Positions 1 to 5,438 of a DNA stretch of 5,444 nt are shown here, piece after piece. The position numbers and the translations under genes were made by a program. Within the stretch, counting starts at the first letter, position 1. Every line of letters begins with the position of its first letter. The stretch is taken from NCBI GenBank assembly GCA_023229165.1, contig JALNZQ010000184.1, positions 1 to 5,444 of the forward strand, given 5' to 3'. The notes beneath the pieces were generated by a model that worked only from the letters and a program-made list of their open reading frames with translations, was not told the origin of the DNA and ran no database searches. Source of the stretch: Methanothrix sp. GTDB lineage: Archaea > Halobacteriota > Methanosarcinia > Methanotrichales > Methanotrichaceae.

Positions 1-125
1 TGGAGATATTCGAAGAGAACGAGAAGGAGATTGTGACGGGCAAGCTTTGCTGTCAGGCCTGCCGGGAATGCTATCCTATTGAAGACGGCATACCCAATAT
101 GCTGCCGCCCGATCTGAGAGATTAG
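1..125 (+). CDS. Trm112-family zinc-binding protein, 3' end only
   Basis: This is the last 40 codons of a gene that begins left of the window; the frame starts at base 3 and ends at the TAG at 123-125. The tail has a CxxC pair (CQAC) followed by CYPIEDGIPNMLP, which matches the Trm112/UPF0434 signature of a Cys pair, then YPI, a DGIP turn and ML. Members are about 60 residues long, so roughly the last two thirds are visible; the first Cys pair must lie outside. In archaea and eukaryotes Trm112 activates SAM-dependent methyltransferases acting on tRNA and release factor. Bacterial relatives are less well understood, and the exact partner cannot be read from here. Family assignment is fairly secure; the specific role is inferred from the family. 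Confidence 0.8.
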   Translation, partial: EIFEENEKEIVTGKLCCQACRECYPIEDGIPNMLPPDLRD

Positions 126-130
126 ATCGG

Positions 131-150
131 CTGGCCGAGAAAGAGGCCAG
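131..150 (+). terminator. Hairpin after the Trm112-like gene
   Basis: CTGGCC at 131-136 and GGCCAG at 145-150 form a perfect 6-bp GC-rich stem with an 8-base purine loop, starting 5 bases after the TAG of the upstream gene. No T-run follows, so this is not a classic intrinsic terminator. It may help end or stabilise the upstream transcript. Seen in sequence; function inferred. Confidence 0.35.
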
Positions 151-206
151 GCATCAGAAAAGCATGCCTGCAAAGCCCGCCTGCCGAAATACTGGAAGCT
201 CCACTA

Positions 207-223
207 GCAAAATATTTATATAA
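207..223 (+). promoter_or_regulatory. Archaeal promoter (BRE/TATA box) for the membrane protein-pyrG unit
   Basis: TTTATATAA at 215-223 is a near-consensus archaeal box A, preceded by the A-rich stretch GCAAAA that could serve as BRE. Archaeal transcription starts about 25 bases downstream of the box centre, which places the start near 243-246. The leader before the TTG at 253 would then be only about 7-10 bases, beginning at or inside the Shine-Dalgarno sequence. It is the only strong TATA box seen ahead of the pair of genes, so it probably drives pyrG too. Confidence 0.65.
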
Positions 224-241
224 TATTATGTGATATGTAGT

Positions 242-250
242 GAGGGGGAG
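242..250 (+). promoter_or_regulatory. Ribosome binding site deciding a TTG start
   Basis: GAGGGGGAG lies 2 bases before a TTG codon at 253, with its GGGGAG core close to that codon. No ATG or GTG is in a comparable position, and the following residues already belong to the conserved-looking beta domain. This site therefore supports initiation at TTG. Confidence 0.5.
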
Positions 251-252
251 TC

Positions 253-1575
253 TTGGCATTGGATCATGTTGTTCACATCAACAATGGCACCGGTGCGGCC
301 AGGCCCATAGTTCTTCGTCTTCTTCCCGGTGAGGAGACCATATTCAATCTCAAGGTCGTCAATCACGGGGAGCCGTCTAATGTTTCTCTGCAGGCCAGCA
401 GTCCCGTCTTAAAGGCGGTGCGTTTGAAGAAGCCGGATCACTATGTAGTCATGGAAGAGATCATACCCATCCTGGCCAGGATGCCGGACAACAAGAAGCG
501 TCTGGACGGCGAGATTCTTCTCTCCGGCCCCAGTGGAGAGAGCCGGGTGCCTATCACTTTGCTGCGCGATTCTGAAGATCCGGGCGACGATCTGGAAGAC
601 CCAGGCCCGCGGGGGGACGAGGAATTGATAGACGATGAAGAGGAAGACGAGGATGCAGATCTTGCGGCCCGGAGAGGCGGCGGGGACCGAGATGATGCAT
701 ATGATGAGGACGGGGATGAGGAAGAGGAAGACTCCCGGGGAATCAGGCGAGTAAAGCGATCCGAAGACGAAGACGAGGACGAAGGCGAGAACGAAGATAA
801 GGAAGAGGAAAAGGAGCCACGGCGTATAGCATTCTCTCGCGATAAAGACCTGCAAAGATACCGATCCGCCACCCGTTCGCAAAGGGCCGGCGGGATAGAA
901 AGCCGCGGGGAGAAGCGCGGCAAAAAGCCGGCAGGAAGCCGTGTCGATATAGATCGTGGAGACGCCGATAGCGTTGAAAATCGATACTGCGGCAATGGTG
1001 AAGAGCGTGATGATAATAATGATGATACTAATAATAGCCGCGTTGAACCTCGCTTTAAGGCCCGTATTGATGATCGTTTTGTAGACCCAGGTAACAGGCA
1101 GGACGAAAGCCCGCGTTTCATCCCCCGGAAGGTACCTCTCGGAGAGCAAGAAGAGAGGAAGGATGTGTGGAAGGAAGAGGAGGGGACGGAAGAAAGGAAG
1201 GATGGGTGGAAGAGGTCCACCTCCGGTTATGAGGACCGCTACCAGGGCTTCTCGCAGGAACCGGGCAGAGAGAACCGGGAGATACCTGTTTCCGCTGCTG
1301 ATCGGGAGGAAAGAGCCTCCGAAGCCCCAGAAGAGCCCGAGGTGTATGTCGAGCAGGATGAGGGACCCGAGGCAATTTATCTGGACAAATTGAGCGGCTT
1401 GGGCGCTCTTGGGGCTCTAAAGGTCATCCCTGTGGCCATATTCCTGTCGCTGGTTATCGTTTTGGTTTTGACGTTCATCACAGAAAGCATTCCCGAGTTT
1501 CCCGGCGCTTTAGCATCGTCTATCCTGATCGTCACCCTTATCATATACGGAGCGGCAACGCTACTCAAGGCGTGA
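253..1575 (+). CDS. Membrane-anchored protein with beta-rich N-domain and long acidic disordered linker
   Basis: I do not recognise a named function. The 440-aa product has three parts. Residues 1-105 look like an all-beta, Ig-like domain (VVHINNG, then FNLKVVNHGE with alternating hydrophobics, then a final strand VPITLL). Residues 107-375 are low-complexity and charged: extremely acidic to about 189, then mixed Arg/Lys/Glu with Asp-Asn runs, and surely disordered. Residues 388-409 and 417-437 are two hydrophobic helices joined by a short ESIPEFPG turn, forming a C-terminal hairpin anchor. There is no signal peptide, so the soluble part probably faces the cytoplasm. From memory the N-domain and NHG-type motif resemble small uncharacterised archaeal membrane proteins (the haloarchaeal DUF7524 type), but I could not verify this. 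The TTG start follows a good Shine-Dalgarno sequence. The stop lies 10 bases before pyrG, suggesting co-transcription. The frame is supported as real by the anchor and by the order of domains. Confidence 0.8.
   Translation: MALDHVVHINNGTGAARPIVLRLLPGEETIFNLKVVNHGEPSNVSLQASSPVLKAVRLKKPDHYVVMEEIIPILARMPDNKKRLDGEILLSGPSGESRVPITLLRDSEDPGDDLEDPGPRGDEELIDDEEEDEDADLAARRGGGDRDDAYDEDGDEEEEDSRGIRRVKRSEDEDEDEGENEDKEEEKEPRRIAFSRDKDLQRYRSATRSQRAGGIESRGEKRGKKPAGSRVDIDRGDADSVENRYCGNGEERDDNNDDTNNSRVEPRFKARIDDRFVDPGNRQDESPRFIPRKVPLGEQEERKDVWKEEEGTEERKDGWKRSTSGYEDRYQGFSQEPGRENREIPVSAADREERASEAPEEPEVYVEQDEGPEAIYLDKLSGLGALGALKVIPVAIFLSLVIVLVLTFITESIPEFPGALASSILIVTLIIYGAATLLKA
1150..1212 (+). repeat. Short in-frame direct duplication in the disordered linker
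   Basis: The codons for EERKDVWK (1150-1173) recur as EERKDGWK (1189-1212), with a 39-base (13-residue) period and only a few base differences. They lie inside the charged linker of the membrane protein. It reads as a recent local duplication, the usual way such linkers grow. Confidence 0.6.
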
Positions 1576-1585
1576 GATGTAATTT

Positions 1586-3187
1586 ATGAGATACATTGTG
1601 GTCACAGGCGGGGTTATGAGTGGGCTTGGCAAGGGCATTACTGCGGCGTCCATCGGCAGGCTGCTCATGAACAGGGGCTATAAGGTTACAGCCATCAAAA
1701 TTGATCCTTACATCAACATCGATGCTGGACTTATGAGTCCATTCCAGCATGGCGAGGTTTACGTCCTCCGGGATGGAGGCGAGGTGGATCTCGATCTCGG
1801 CAACTACGAACGCTTTTTGGATGTGGAACTTACCCGCGACCACAACATCACCACCGGCAAGGTTTACAGCACTGTAATCGAGAAGGAGCGCAGAGGCGAG
1901 TATCTGGGCAAGACGGTGCAGATCATCCCCCACATCACCGAGGAGATCAAGAGGCGCATTCGCCAGGTTTCCAGGGACGGAGGCTGCGAGATCTGCCTGA
2001 TTGAGGTCGGCGGGACCGTCGGCGACATCGAGTCCATGCCCTTCTTGGAGGCCATGCGCCAGCTCAAGTATGAGGAGTCGGGCAACATATTCTTCGTGCA
2101 CGTCACCCTCGCCCCTTCCACCGTGGACGGAGAGCAGAAGACCAAGCCCACCCAGCACAGCGTGAAAGAGATGCGCCAGCTCGGTCTGCAGCCGGACATG
2201 ATAGTAGTAAGATGCGAGCGGCCCCTGCTGGAGGAGACCAAGCACAAGATCGCCCACTTCTGCGACGTTCCCATGGAGGCGGTGATCAGCGCCCACAATT
2301 CCGACGACATATACCGCGTCCCCTTGCAGATGGAGGCAGAGGGCCTGGCCAGGTATCTGATGAAGGCCATGCGGCTCTTCCCCCTGGAAGAGAGGAAGGA
2401 CTGGGACGAGTTCGTGCAGAAGATGGATTCCACCCAGGGCACAGTAAAGGTGGCCATCGTAGGCAAGTACACTGTCGGATCGCAGTGTGCCGACCCAATG
2501 GAGGATGCTTACCTCTCCATCCGGGAAGCCCTCAAGCACGCCGGCATTGAGGCCGGGGTGAAGATCGACGTGCAGTGGATTGATGCCGAGGAGCTGGAGC
2601 ACGGCTCGGCTGATATCATCTTGCGGGAGTCGGACGGCATCCTGGTTCCGGGCGGCTTTGGCTCCCGTGGCACGGAGGGCAAGATGAAGGCCGTGCAGTA
2701 CGCCAGGGAGATGAAGGTTCCCTATCTTGGCATATGCTTTGGCATGCAGCTTGCAGTAATCGAGTATGCCAGAAACGTCTGCGGCCTGCAGGACGCCAGC
2801 AGCACGGAGTTTGGGGCCACGCCAAACCCGGTGATTGCGCTTCTACCGGAGCAGGAGAAGATCAGGCACATGGGCGCGACGATGAGATTAGGCAACTATC
2901 CGGCCCACCTGAAAGCGGGCAGCCTGGCTCACAAGATCTACGGCAAAGACGAGATCGTGGAGAGGCACCGGCACCGCTACGAGGTCAATCCCGCTTACAT
3001 CGCCCAGATTGAGGAGAAGGGCATGATCTTCTCGGGCACCAACGGGGATCTGATGGAGATCTGCGAGATCGCCGAGCATCCATTCTTCTTCGCTTCGCAG
3101 TTCCACCCGGAGATGAAGTCGAGGCCGGGCAAGCCGTCGCCGCCGTTTTTGGCTTTTGTGGAAGCGATGAAGAAAAGGGCGAAATAG
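1586..3187 (+). CDS. pyrG: CTP synthase (glutamine hydrolysing)
   Basis: It makes CTP from UTP, ATP and glutamine, the last step of de novo pyrimidine nucleotide synthesis, in the cytosol. At 533 aa it is the usual family length. The synthetase domain (about 1-265) carries the P-loop GGVMSGLGKG at 8-17 with Lys16, the metal ligands Asp70 (in DLDLGNYERF) and Glu140 (in EVGGTVGDIE), and the UTP-binding stretch KTKPTQHS near 185-192. The class I glutamine amidotransferase domain (about 286-533) shows the oxyanion-hole PGGFG at 355-359, the nucleophile Cys384 in GICFGMQ, and His507 and Glu509 in FHPE. All catalytic residues are present, so the enzyme should be active. The ATG sits 10 bases after the previous stop, with a GTGA match at 1572-1575 overlapping the end of that gene. 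It is therefore probably translated from a shared message. The gene is GC-rich, in clear contrast with the sequence that follows. Confidence 0.98.
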   Translation: MRYIVVTGGVMSGLGKGITAASIGRLLMNRGYKVTAIKIDPYINIDAGLMSPFQHGEVYVLRDGGEVDLDLGNYERFLDVELTRDHNITTGKVYSTVIEKERRGEYLGKTVQIIPHITEEIKRRIRQVSRDGGCEICLIEVGGTVGDIESMPFLEAMRQLKYEESGNIFFVHVTLAPSTVDGEQKTKPTQHSVKEMRQLGLQPDMIVVRCERPLLEETKHKIAHFCDVPMEAVISAHNSDDIYRVPLQMEAEGLARYLMKAMRLFPLEERKDWDEFVQKMDSTQGTVKVAIVGKYTVGSQCADPMEDAYLSIREALKHAGIEAGVKIDVQWIDAEELEHGSADIILRESDGILVPGGFGSRGTEGKMKAVQYAREMKVPYLGICFGMQLAVIEYARNVCGLQDASSTEFGATPNPVIALLPEQEKIRHMGATMRLGNYPAHLKAGSLAHKIYGKDEIVERHRHRYEVNPAYIAQIEEKGMIFSGTNGDLMEICEIAEHPFFFASQFHPEMKSRPGKPSPPFLAFVEAMKKRAK

Positions 3188-3200
3188 GGATTTAATGACT

Positions 3201-3240
3201 AAATAAATTCTCTATTTATTTTTAATTAATTTTATTATTG
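3201..3240. terminator. AT-rich hairpin and T-rich tract between convergent genes
   Basis: AAATAAAT (3201-3208) and ATTTATTT (3214-3221) form an 8-bp inverted repeat with a 5-base loop. On the plus strand a T-rich tract runs on to about 3240, which is how archaeal RNA polymerase commonly terminates, so it should end pyrG transcription. The hairpin overlaps the TAG stop (3212-3214) of the minus-strand gene and may serve that side as well, although the T-run there is weaker. Confidence 0.5.
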
Positions 3241-4096
3241 TATGTATTGTCGCCAAGTAGTAATAAAACATCCAGTTATACCATATCGATCTGTCGTAAT
3301 CGGTTTTCTGTTTATCATTATGATGCCGAATTCCAAAGCTATTTGCAATACTAAATAAATCATTCTCATCCTTTGAACTGAGAACTTTTTCTATTTGAGG
3401 GCGAAGGAATTCCATGACGTCTGCCAAGTCCCTAATAGCATCACGTTTTTCTTCTTGAGAAGAACGATAACGCCTGAATTTTAATTTAGCGCTTTCGATC
3501 CTACTATCTATATTCTTAGGATCGTATTCCACTAATTGCTCTTTCACTAAATCATCAAGTCCATCCTCAATAGAAGCCAGAATCTCTCCATTCTCTGAAA
3601 GTTCAAAGCCATCCAAATAGTCTCGAAGAAGTATATTTACCTGTGAACGAAATTCTTCCCGGCCCGTATTTCTGTCGAATTTTGTATAGTGCCATCCACA
3701 AGAACTATAATCATGATACCAACCATCAATTGGCTTCGATATCGAATCGTAGATGAATTCAATAATATCGAAGAGATCATCTTCTGAGTAATTTAAGCAC
3801 TTGCTTTCTATTGGCCACAAATTTGATTTGCGAAAAATAAGAAACATTTGTGCTTCAATATCGGAACCCAAAGTTCCTTGGACATCACCTGCATCAACGC
3901 AGTAATAGCCAAATGTCTCTTGAAAATAGTCCTTGTTCCAGAATGTTAAAAATAGATCATGGAAAAGCCTGAGCAAAATCGGCAATTCGATTTTGGAGGA
4001 ATACGGATTTTTTCCAGTGCGTATCGAGTAGTATGATCTATTTGTCATAAATACCTTAATTAGGTGTATTGAGTTCAAGTACAAAGGTTTATGCAT
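3212..4096 (-). CDS. Uncharacterised AT-rich orphan protein with C-terminal IRHHN motif
   Basis: I do not recognise a named family with certainty. The 294-aa product is soluble and mostly helical, with no signal peptide. Notable segments are a polar N-domain with SYYSIRTGKNP (21-31), an aromatic and acidic mid-part (GYYCVDAGDVQGTLGSDIEAQ, about 63-83), and a Cys/Trp/His patch (WYHDYSSCGWHY, 126-137). A charged helix follows (RRYRSSQEEKRDAIRDLADV, 208-227), then the C-terminal GIRHHNDKQ at 255-263 and an aromatic helix WYNWMFYYYLATIHTI. The last part recalls C-terminal helical domains of abortive-infection and HEPN-like proteins, but the classical RX4-6H spacing is not met, so this is only a hint. 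ATG 4096 has AAAAGGTGGG 9 bases upstream. Met17 (4048) has AAGGT 4 bases upstream and may be the true start, giving 278 aa, since residues 1-16 look non-conserved. The gene is far more AT-rich than pyrG, convergent with it and probably horizontally acquired. Confidence 0.75.
   Translation of the reverse strand: MHKPLYLNSIHLIKVFMTNRSYYSIRTGKNPYSSKIELPILLRLFHDLFLTFWNKDYFQETFGYYCVDAGDVQGTLGSDIEAQMFLIFRKSNLWPIESKCLNYSEDDLFDIIEFIYDSISKPIDGWYHDYSSCGWHYTKFDRNTGREEFRSQVNILLRDYLDGFELSENGEILASIEDGLDDLVKEQLVEYDPKNIDSRIESAKLKFRRYRSSQEEKRDAIRDLADVMEFLRPQIEKVLSSKDENDLFSIANSFGIRHHNDKQKTDYDRSIWYNWMFYYYLATIHTIIKLIKNK
4053..4057 (-). promoter_or_regulatory. Alternative ribosome binding site for the 294-aa gene (Met17 start)
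   Basis: On the minus strand AAGGT precedes the ATG of Met17 (4048-4046) by 4 bases. If transcription starts about 25 bases after the TATA-like box at 4115-4122, the message begins near 4095. That would exclude the Shine-Dalgarno sequence of the upstream ATG (4106-4115) but include this one. The geometry favours Met17, though the upstream start cannot be excluded. Confidence 0.35.
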
Positions 4097-4114
4097 GGTT
4101 TTGTGCCCACCTTT

Positions 4115-4141
4115 TATTTAAATTTGAGGTGAATTTAAATA
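4115..4141 (-). promoter_or_regulatory. 10-bp dyad overlapping TATA boxes upstream of the 294-aa gene
   Basis: TATTTAAATT (4115-4124) and AATTTAAATA (4132-4141) are exact inverted copies separated by 7 bases (TGAGGTG). Each arm contains the self-complementary ATTTAAAT and can be read as a TTTAAAT-type archaeal box A. The element lies 19-45 bases before ATG 4096, where a promoter is expected. It could be the promoter itself, a dimeric repressor operator, or a chance AT-rich palindrome. Confidence 0.45.
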
Positions 4142-4154
4142 GTAATCGAAAAGA

Positions 4155-4324
4155 AATCCTAAACATGCCCAGAACCACTTCAAATAATGGATATGAGCCT
4201 AAACTGAGTTCTTTACCTCTTCGCCAATAATCAGAGCGCTTCATTGGATGGAACCTTCCCCGTTCAAGCCTAAAGCTATTTTAACTTGTTTTGCATCCAT
4301 CTGTTTGACGAGCAGCAAGATAAA
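4155..4324 (-). pseudogene. Decayed C-terminal fragment of a family 2 glycosyltransferase
   Basis: Reading the minus strand from 4324 gives LLVKQMDAKQVKIALGL, then NGEGSIQ, and hits TGA at 4243-4241. One frame over, overlapping that stop, the sequence continues MKRSDYWRRGKELSLG then SYPLFEVVLGMFRI to about 4155. Adding one base (TGA to TGGA) would join the two parts as GEGSIQWKRSDYW. The combined pattern of R/KQM, then W and R, then G-x-x-x-x-LG-x-x-PLFE and FR resembles the tails of family 2 glycosyltransferases, where HHRQMG, an LG-HPLW/F stretch and a following R-YQM motif recur. The N-terminal catalytic domain is absent, there is an in-frame TAA at 4327-4325, and similarity ends at the AT-rich side. 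It would therefore be a non-functional remnant. The identification is from memory of family patterns. Confidence 0.4.
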
Positions 4325-4331
4325 TTAGCCA

Positions 4332-4338
4332 AGAGGAG
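4332..4338 (+). promoter_or_regulatory. Ribosome binding site of the EVE-nuclease gene
   Basis: AGAGGAG lies 5 bases before ATG 4344, well placed for initiation. It fixes the start at a residue where the EVE domain strand KYWLDLF begins. No convincing TATA box was seen upstream; TATTTTAAC around 4277-4285 is a weak candidate. Confidence 0.55.
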
Positions 4339-4343
4339 CCGTA

Positions 4344-5438
4344 ATGAGCAGAAAGTACTGGCTGGATCTCTTTACAGGAACAACCTGGGAGGAATTTCTA
4401 GAGCATGGAGCAAAAATTAGTGGCTTTAGAGAAAGCAGAAAGAAAACGGCGCAACGAATTTCCCCCGGAGACTACCTCCTCTGCTATTTAACTGGCATTT
4501 CAAGATTTGTCGGCATCTTAGAGGTCAAGTCCAAATGCTATTTTGATGCCACTCAAATCTGGAAAGATGAGCAATTCCCAATCAGATTTGATGTTGAGCT
4601 GGTGGAAAAGCTGGATGCAAAGACGGCGATCCCCGTCCTCAGCCTCAAAGACGAGCTTGAATTATTCAAGGGGCTCAAGTCCCGTAATGCCTGGACGGGA
4701 TTTTTCCGTGGATCTCCTGCCGAATTCAGCTCGAATGATGGAGAAATAATCTTCAATGCCATTAAGAAAGCCGTAAAAAATCCGGTCGAGCTGGAATACG
4801 ACGAGAGAAAATACAGGCGCAAAACCAAGACGTATGAGTCAAAGATCGGTGTAGTGACTGTGCCCGAGGATCTTGATGAGGATCTGAAAAAGTCTCCGCA
4901 TGAAGAAACGACTCATGAAGAAATTCAGTTGCTGCTATTGAAGCTGGGCTCCGATCTGGGCCTCGATGTCTGGGTTGCCAGGAATGACCGGAATCGGAAG
5001 CACAATGGAATTAATTTTCAGGATGTTCCAAATCTGAGAAGAGAGCTTCCCAGGCAGTTCGACGATGCCACCAACAAGACCATTGAATTGATCGATGTTC
5101 TCTGGCTTCAGGGCGATGCGATAATTGCGGCTTTTGAGGTCGAGCATACTACGGCAATTTATTCCGGCCTATTGAGGATGTCCGACCTGGTAAGCATGCA
5201 GCCCAACATCAAGCTCGATCTATTCATGGTGGCACCGGATGAGCGGCGAGAGAAAGTGTTCTACGAAATCAACCGGCCAACCTTTGCCAGGTTAAAGCCG
5301 CCCCTTCCGAAAATTTGTCGATTCATTCCTTACTCGGAATTGAAGAAGGAAGTCGAGCAGATCGGAAGCAGAATGCGTTACATGAAACCGGAATTTATCT
5401 CAGAAATTGCGGAAAGCTGTGAGCCCGACTATTCATAA
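4344..5438 (+). CDS. EVE-domain / PD-(D/E)XK-like fusion, probable modification-dependent endonuclease
   Basis: The 364-aa product has two domains. Residues 1-145 fit an EVE (PUA-like) fold: YWLDLF (5-10), the central ISPGDYLLCYL and FVGILEV (39-61), FPIRFDVELVEKL (78-90), and a closing FRGSPAEFSSNDGEII (121-136). EVE domains bind modified bases such as methylcytosine. After a charged linker (about 146-185) comes a nuclease-like domain: HEEIQLLLLKLG (191-202), IELIDVLWL with Asp251, then AAFEVEHTT with Glu265 and Glu267, followed by the helix IYSGLLRMSDL. Asp251 and Glu265-x-Glu267 fit a PD-(D/E)XK core in which Lys is replaced by Glu, as in BamHI. By inference it would cleave DNA carrying modified bases, acting as a stand-alone type IV-like restriction enzyme. 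No methyltransferase or NTPase partner is visible. It is intact from start to stop, and its composition is intermediate between pyrG and the AT-rich gene. Binding of modified RNA, or a loss of nuclease activity, are alternatives. Confidence 0.8.
   Translation: MSRKYWLDLFTGTTWEEFLEHGAKISGFRESRKKTAQRISPGDYLLCYLTGISRFVGILEVKSKCYFDATQIWKDEQFPIRFDVELVEKLDAKTAIPVLSLKDELELFKGLKSRNAWTGFFRGSPAEFSSNDGEIIFNAIKKAVKNPVELEYDERKYRRKTKTYESKIGVVTVPEDLDEDLKKSPHEETTHEEIQLLLLKLGSDLGLDVWVARNDRNRKHNGINFQDVPNLRRELPRQFDDATNKTIELIDVLWLQGDAIIAAFEVEHTTAIYSGLLRMSDLVSMQPNIKLDLFMVAPDERREKVFYEINRPTFARLKPPLPKICRFIPYSELKKEVEQIGSRMRYMKPEFISEIAESCEPDYS

Noticed and set aside
1005..1037. GAT/AAT trinucleotide run in the first gene as a possible microsatellite or phase-variable tract
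   Set aside because: Units are trinucleotides in frame and imperfect, so length change would not switch the frame; it is ordinary low-complexity coding of an Asp-Asn linker.
409..1220. Two long minus-strand reading frames (409-1149 and 441-1220) opposite the acidic linker
   Set aside because: One is Ser-rich and the other Ile/Phe/Val-rich, exactly what the antisense of GAG/GAA/GAT-rich codons produces. They overlap each other and lack recognisable domains.
1565..2602. 345-codon minus-strand reading frame opposite pyrG
   Set aside because: It is the antisense shadow of a highly conserved, GC-rich gene; composition is Leu/His/Val-rich with no domain, and pyrG is unambiguous.
2212..3012. Alternative-frame plus-strand reading frames inside pyrG (2212-2550 and 2734-3012)
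   Set aside because: They are +1/+2 frame shadows of a conserved gene, with Pro/Arg/Gly-rich composition and no independent support.
4165..4230. 21-codon plus-strand reading frame (MPRTTSNNGYEPK...) in the gap before the EVE gene
   Set aside because: No Shine-Dalgarno sequence, no recognisable features, and it lies antisense to the better supported glycosyltransferase remnant.
4257..4276. CCCCGTTCAAGCC resembling a tRNA T-loop
   Set aside because: The flanking bases cannot form the 5-bp T-stem and no anticodon arm or acceptor stem is found nearby, so there is no tRNA gene.
4248..4328. 26-codon plus-strand reading frame (MEPSPFKPKAILTC...) just before the EVE gene
   Set aside because: No Shine-Dalgarno sequence before its ATG, and it is antisense to the remnant; a leader peptide role has no support.
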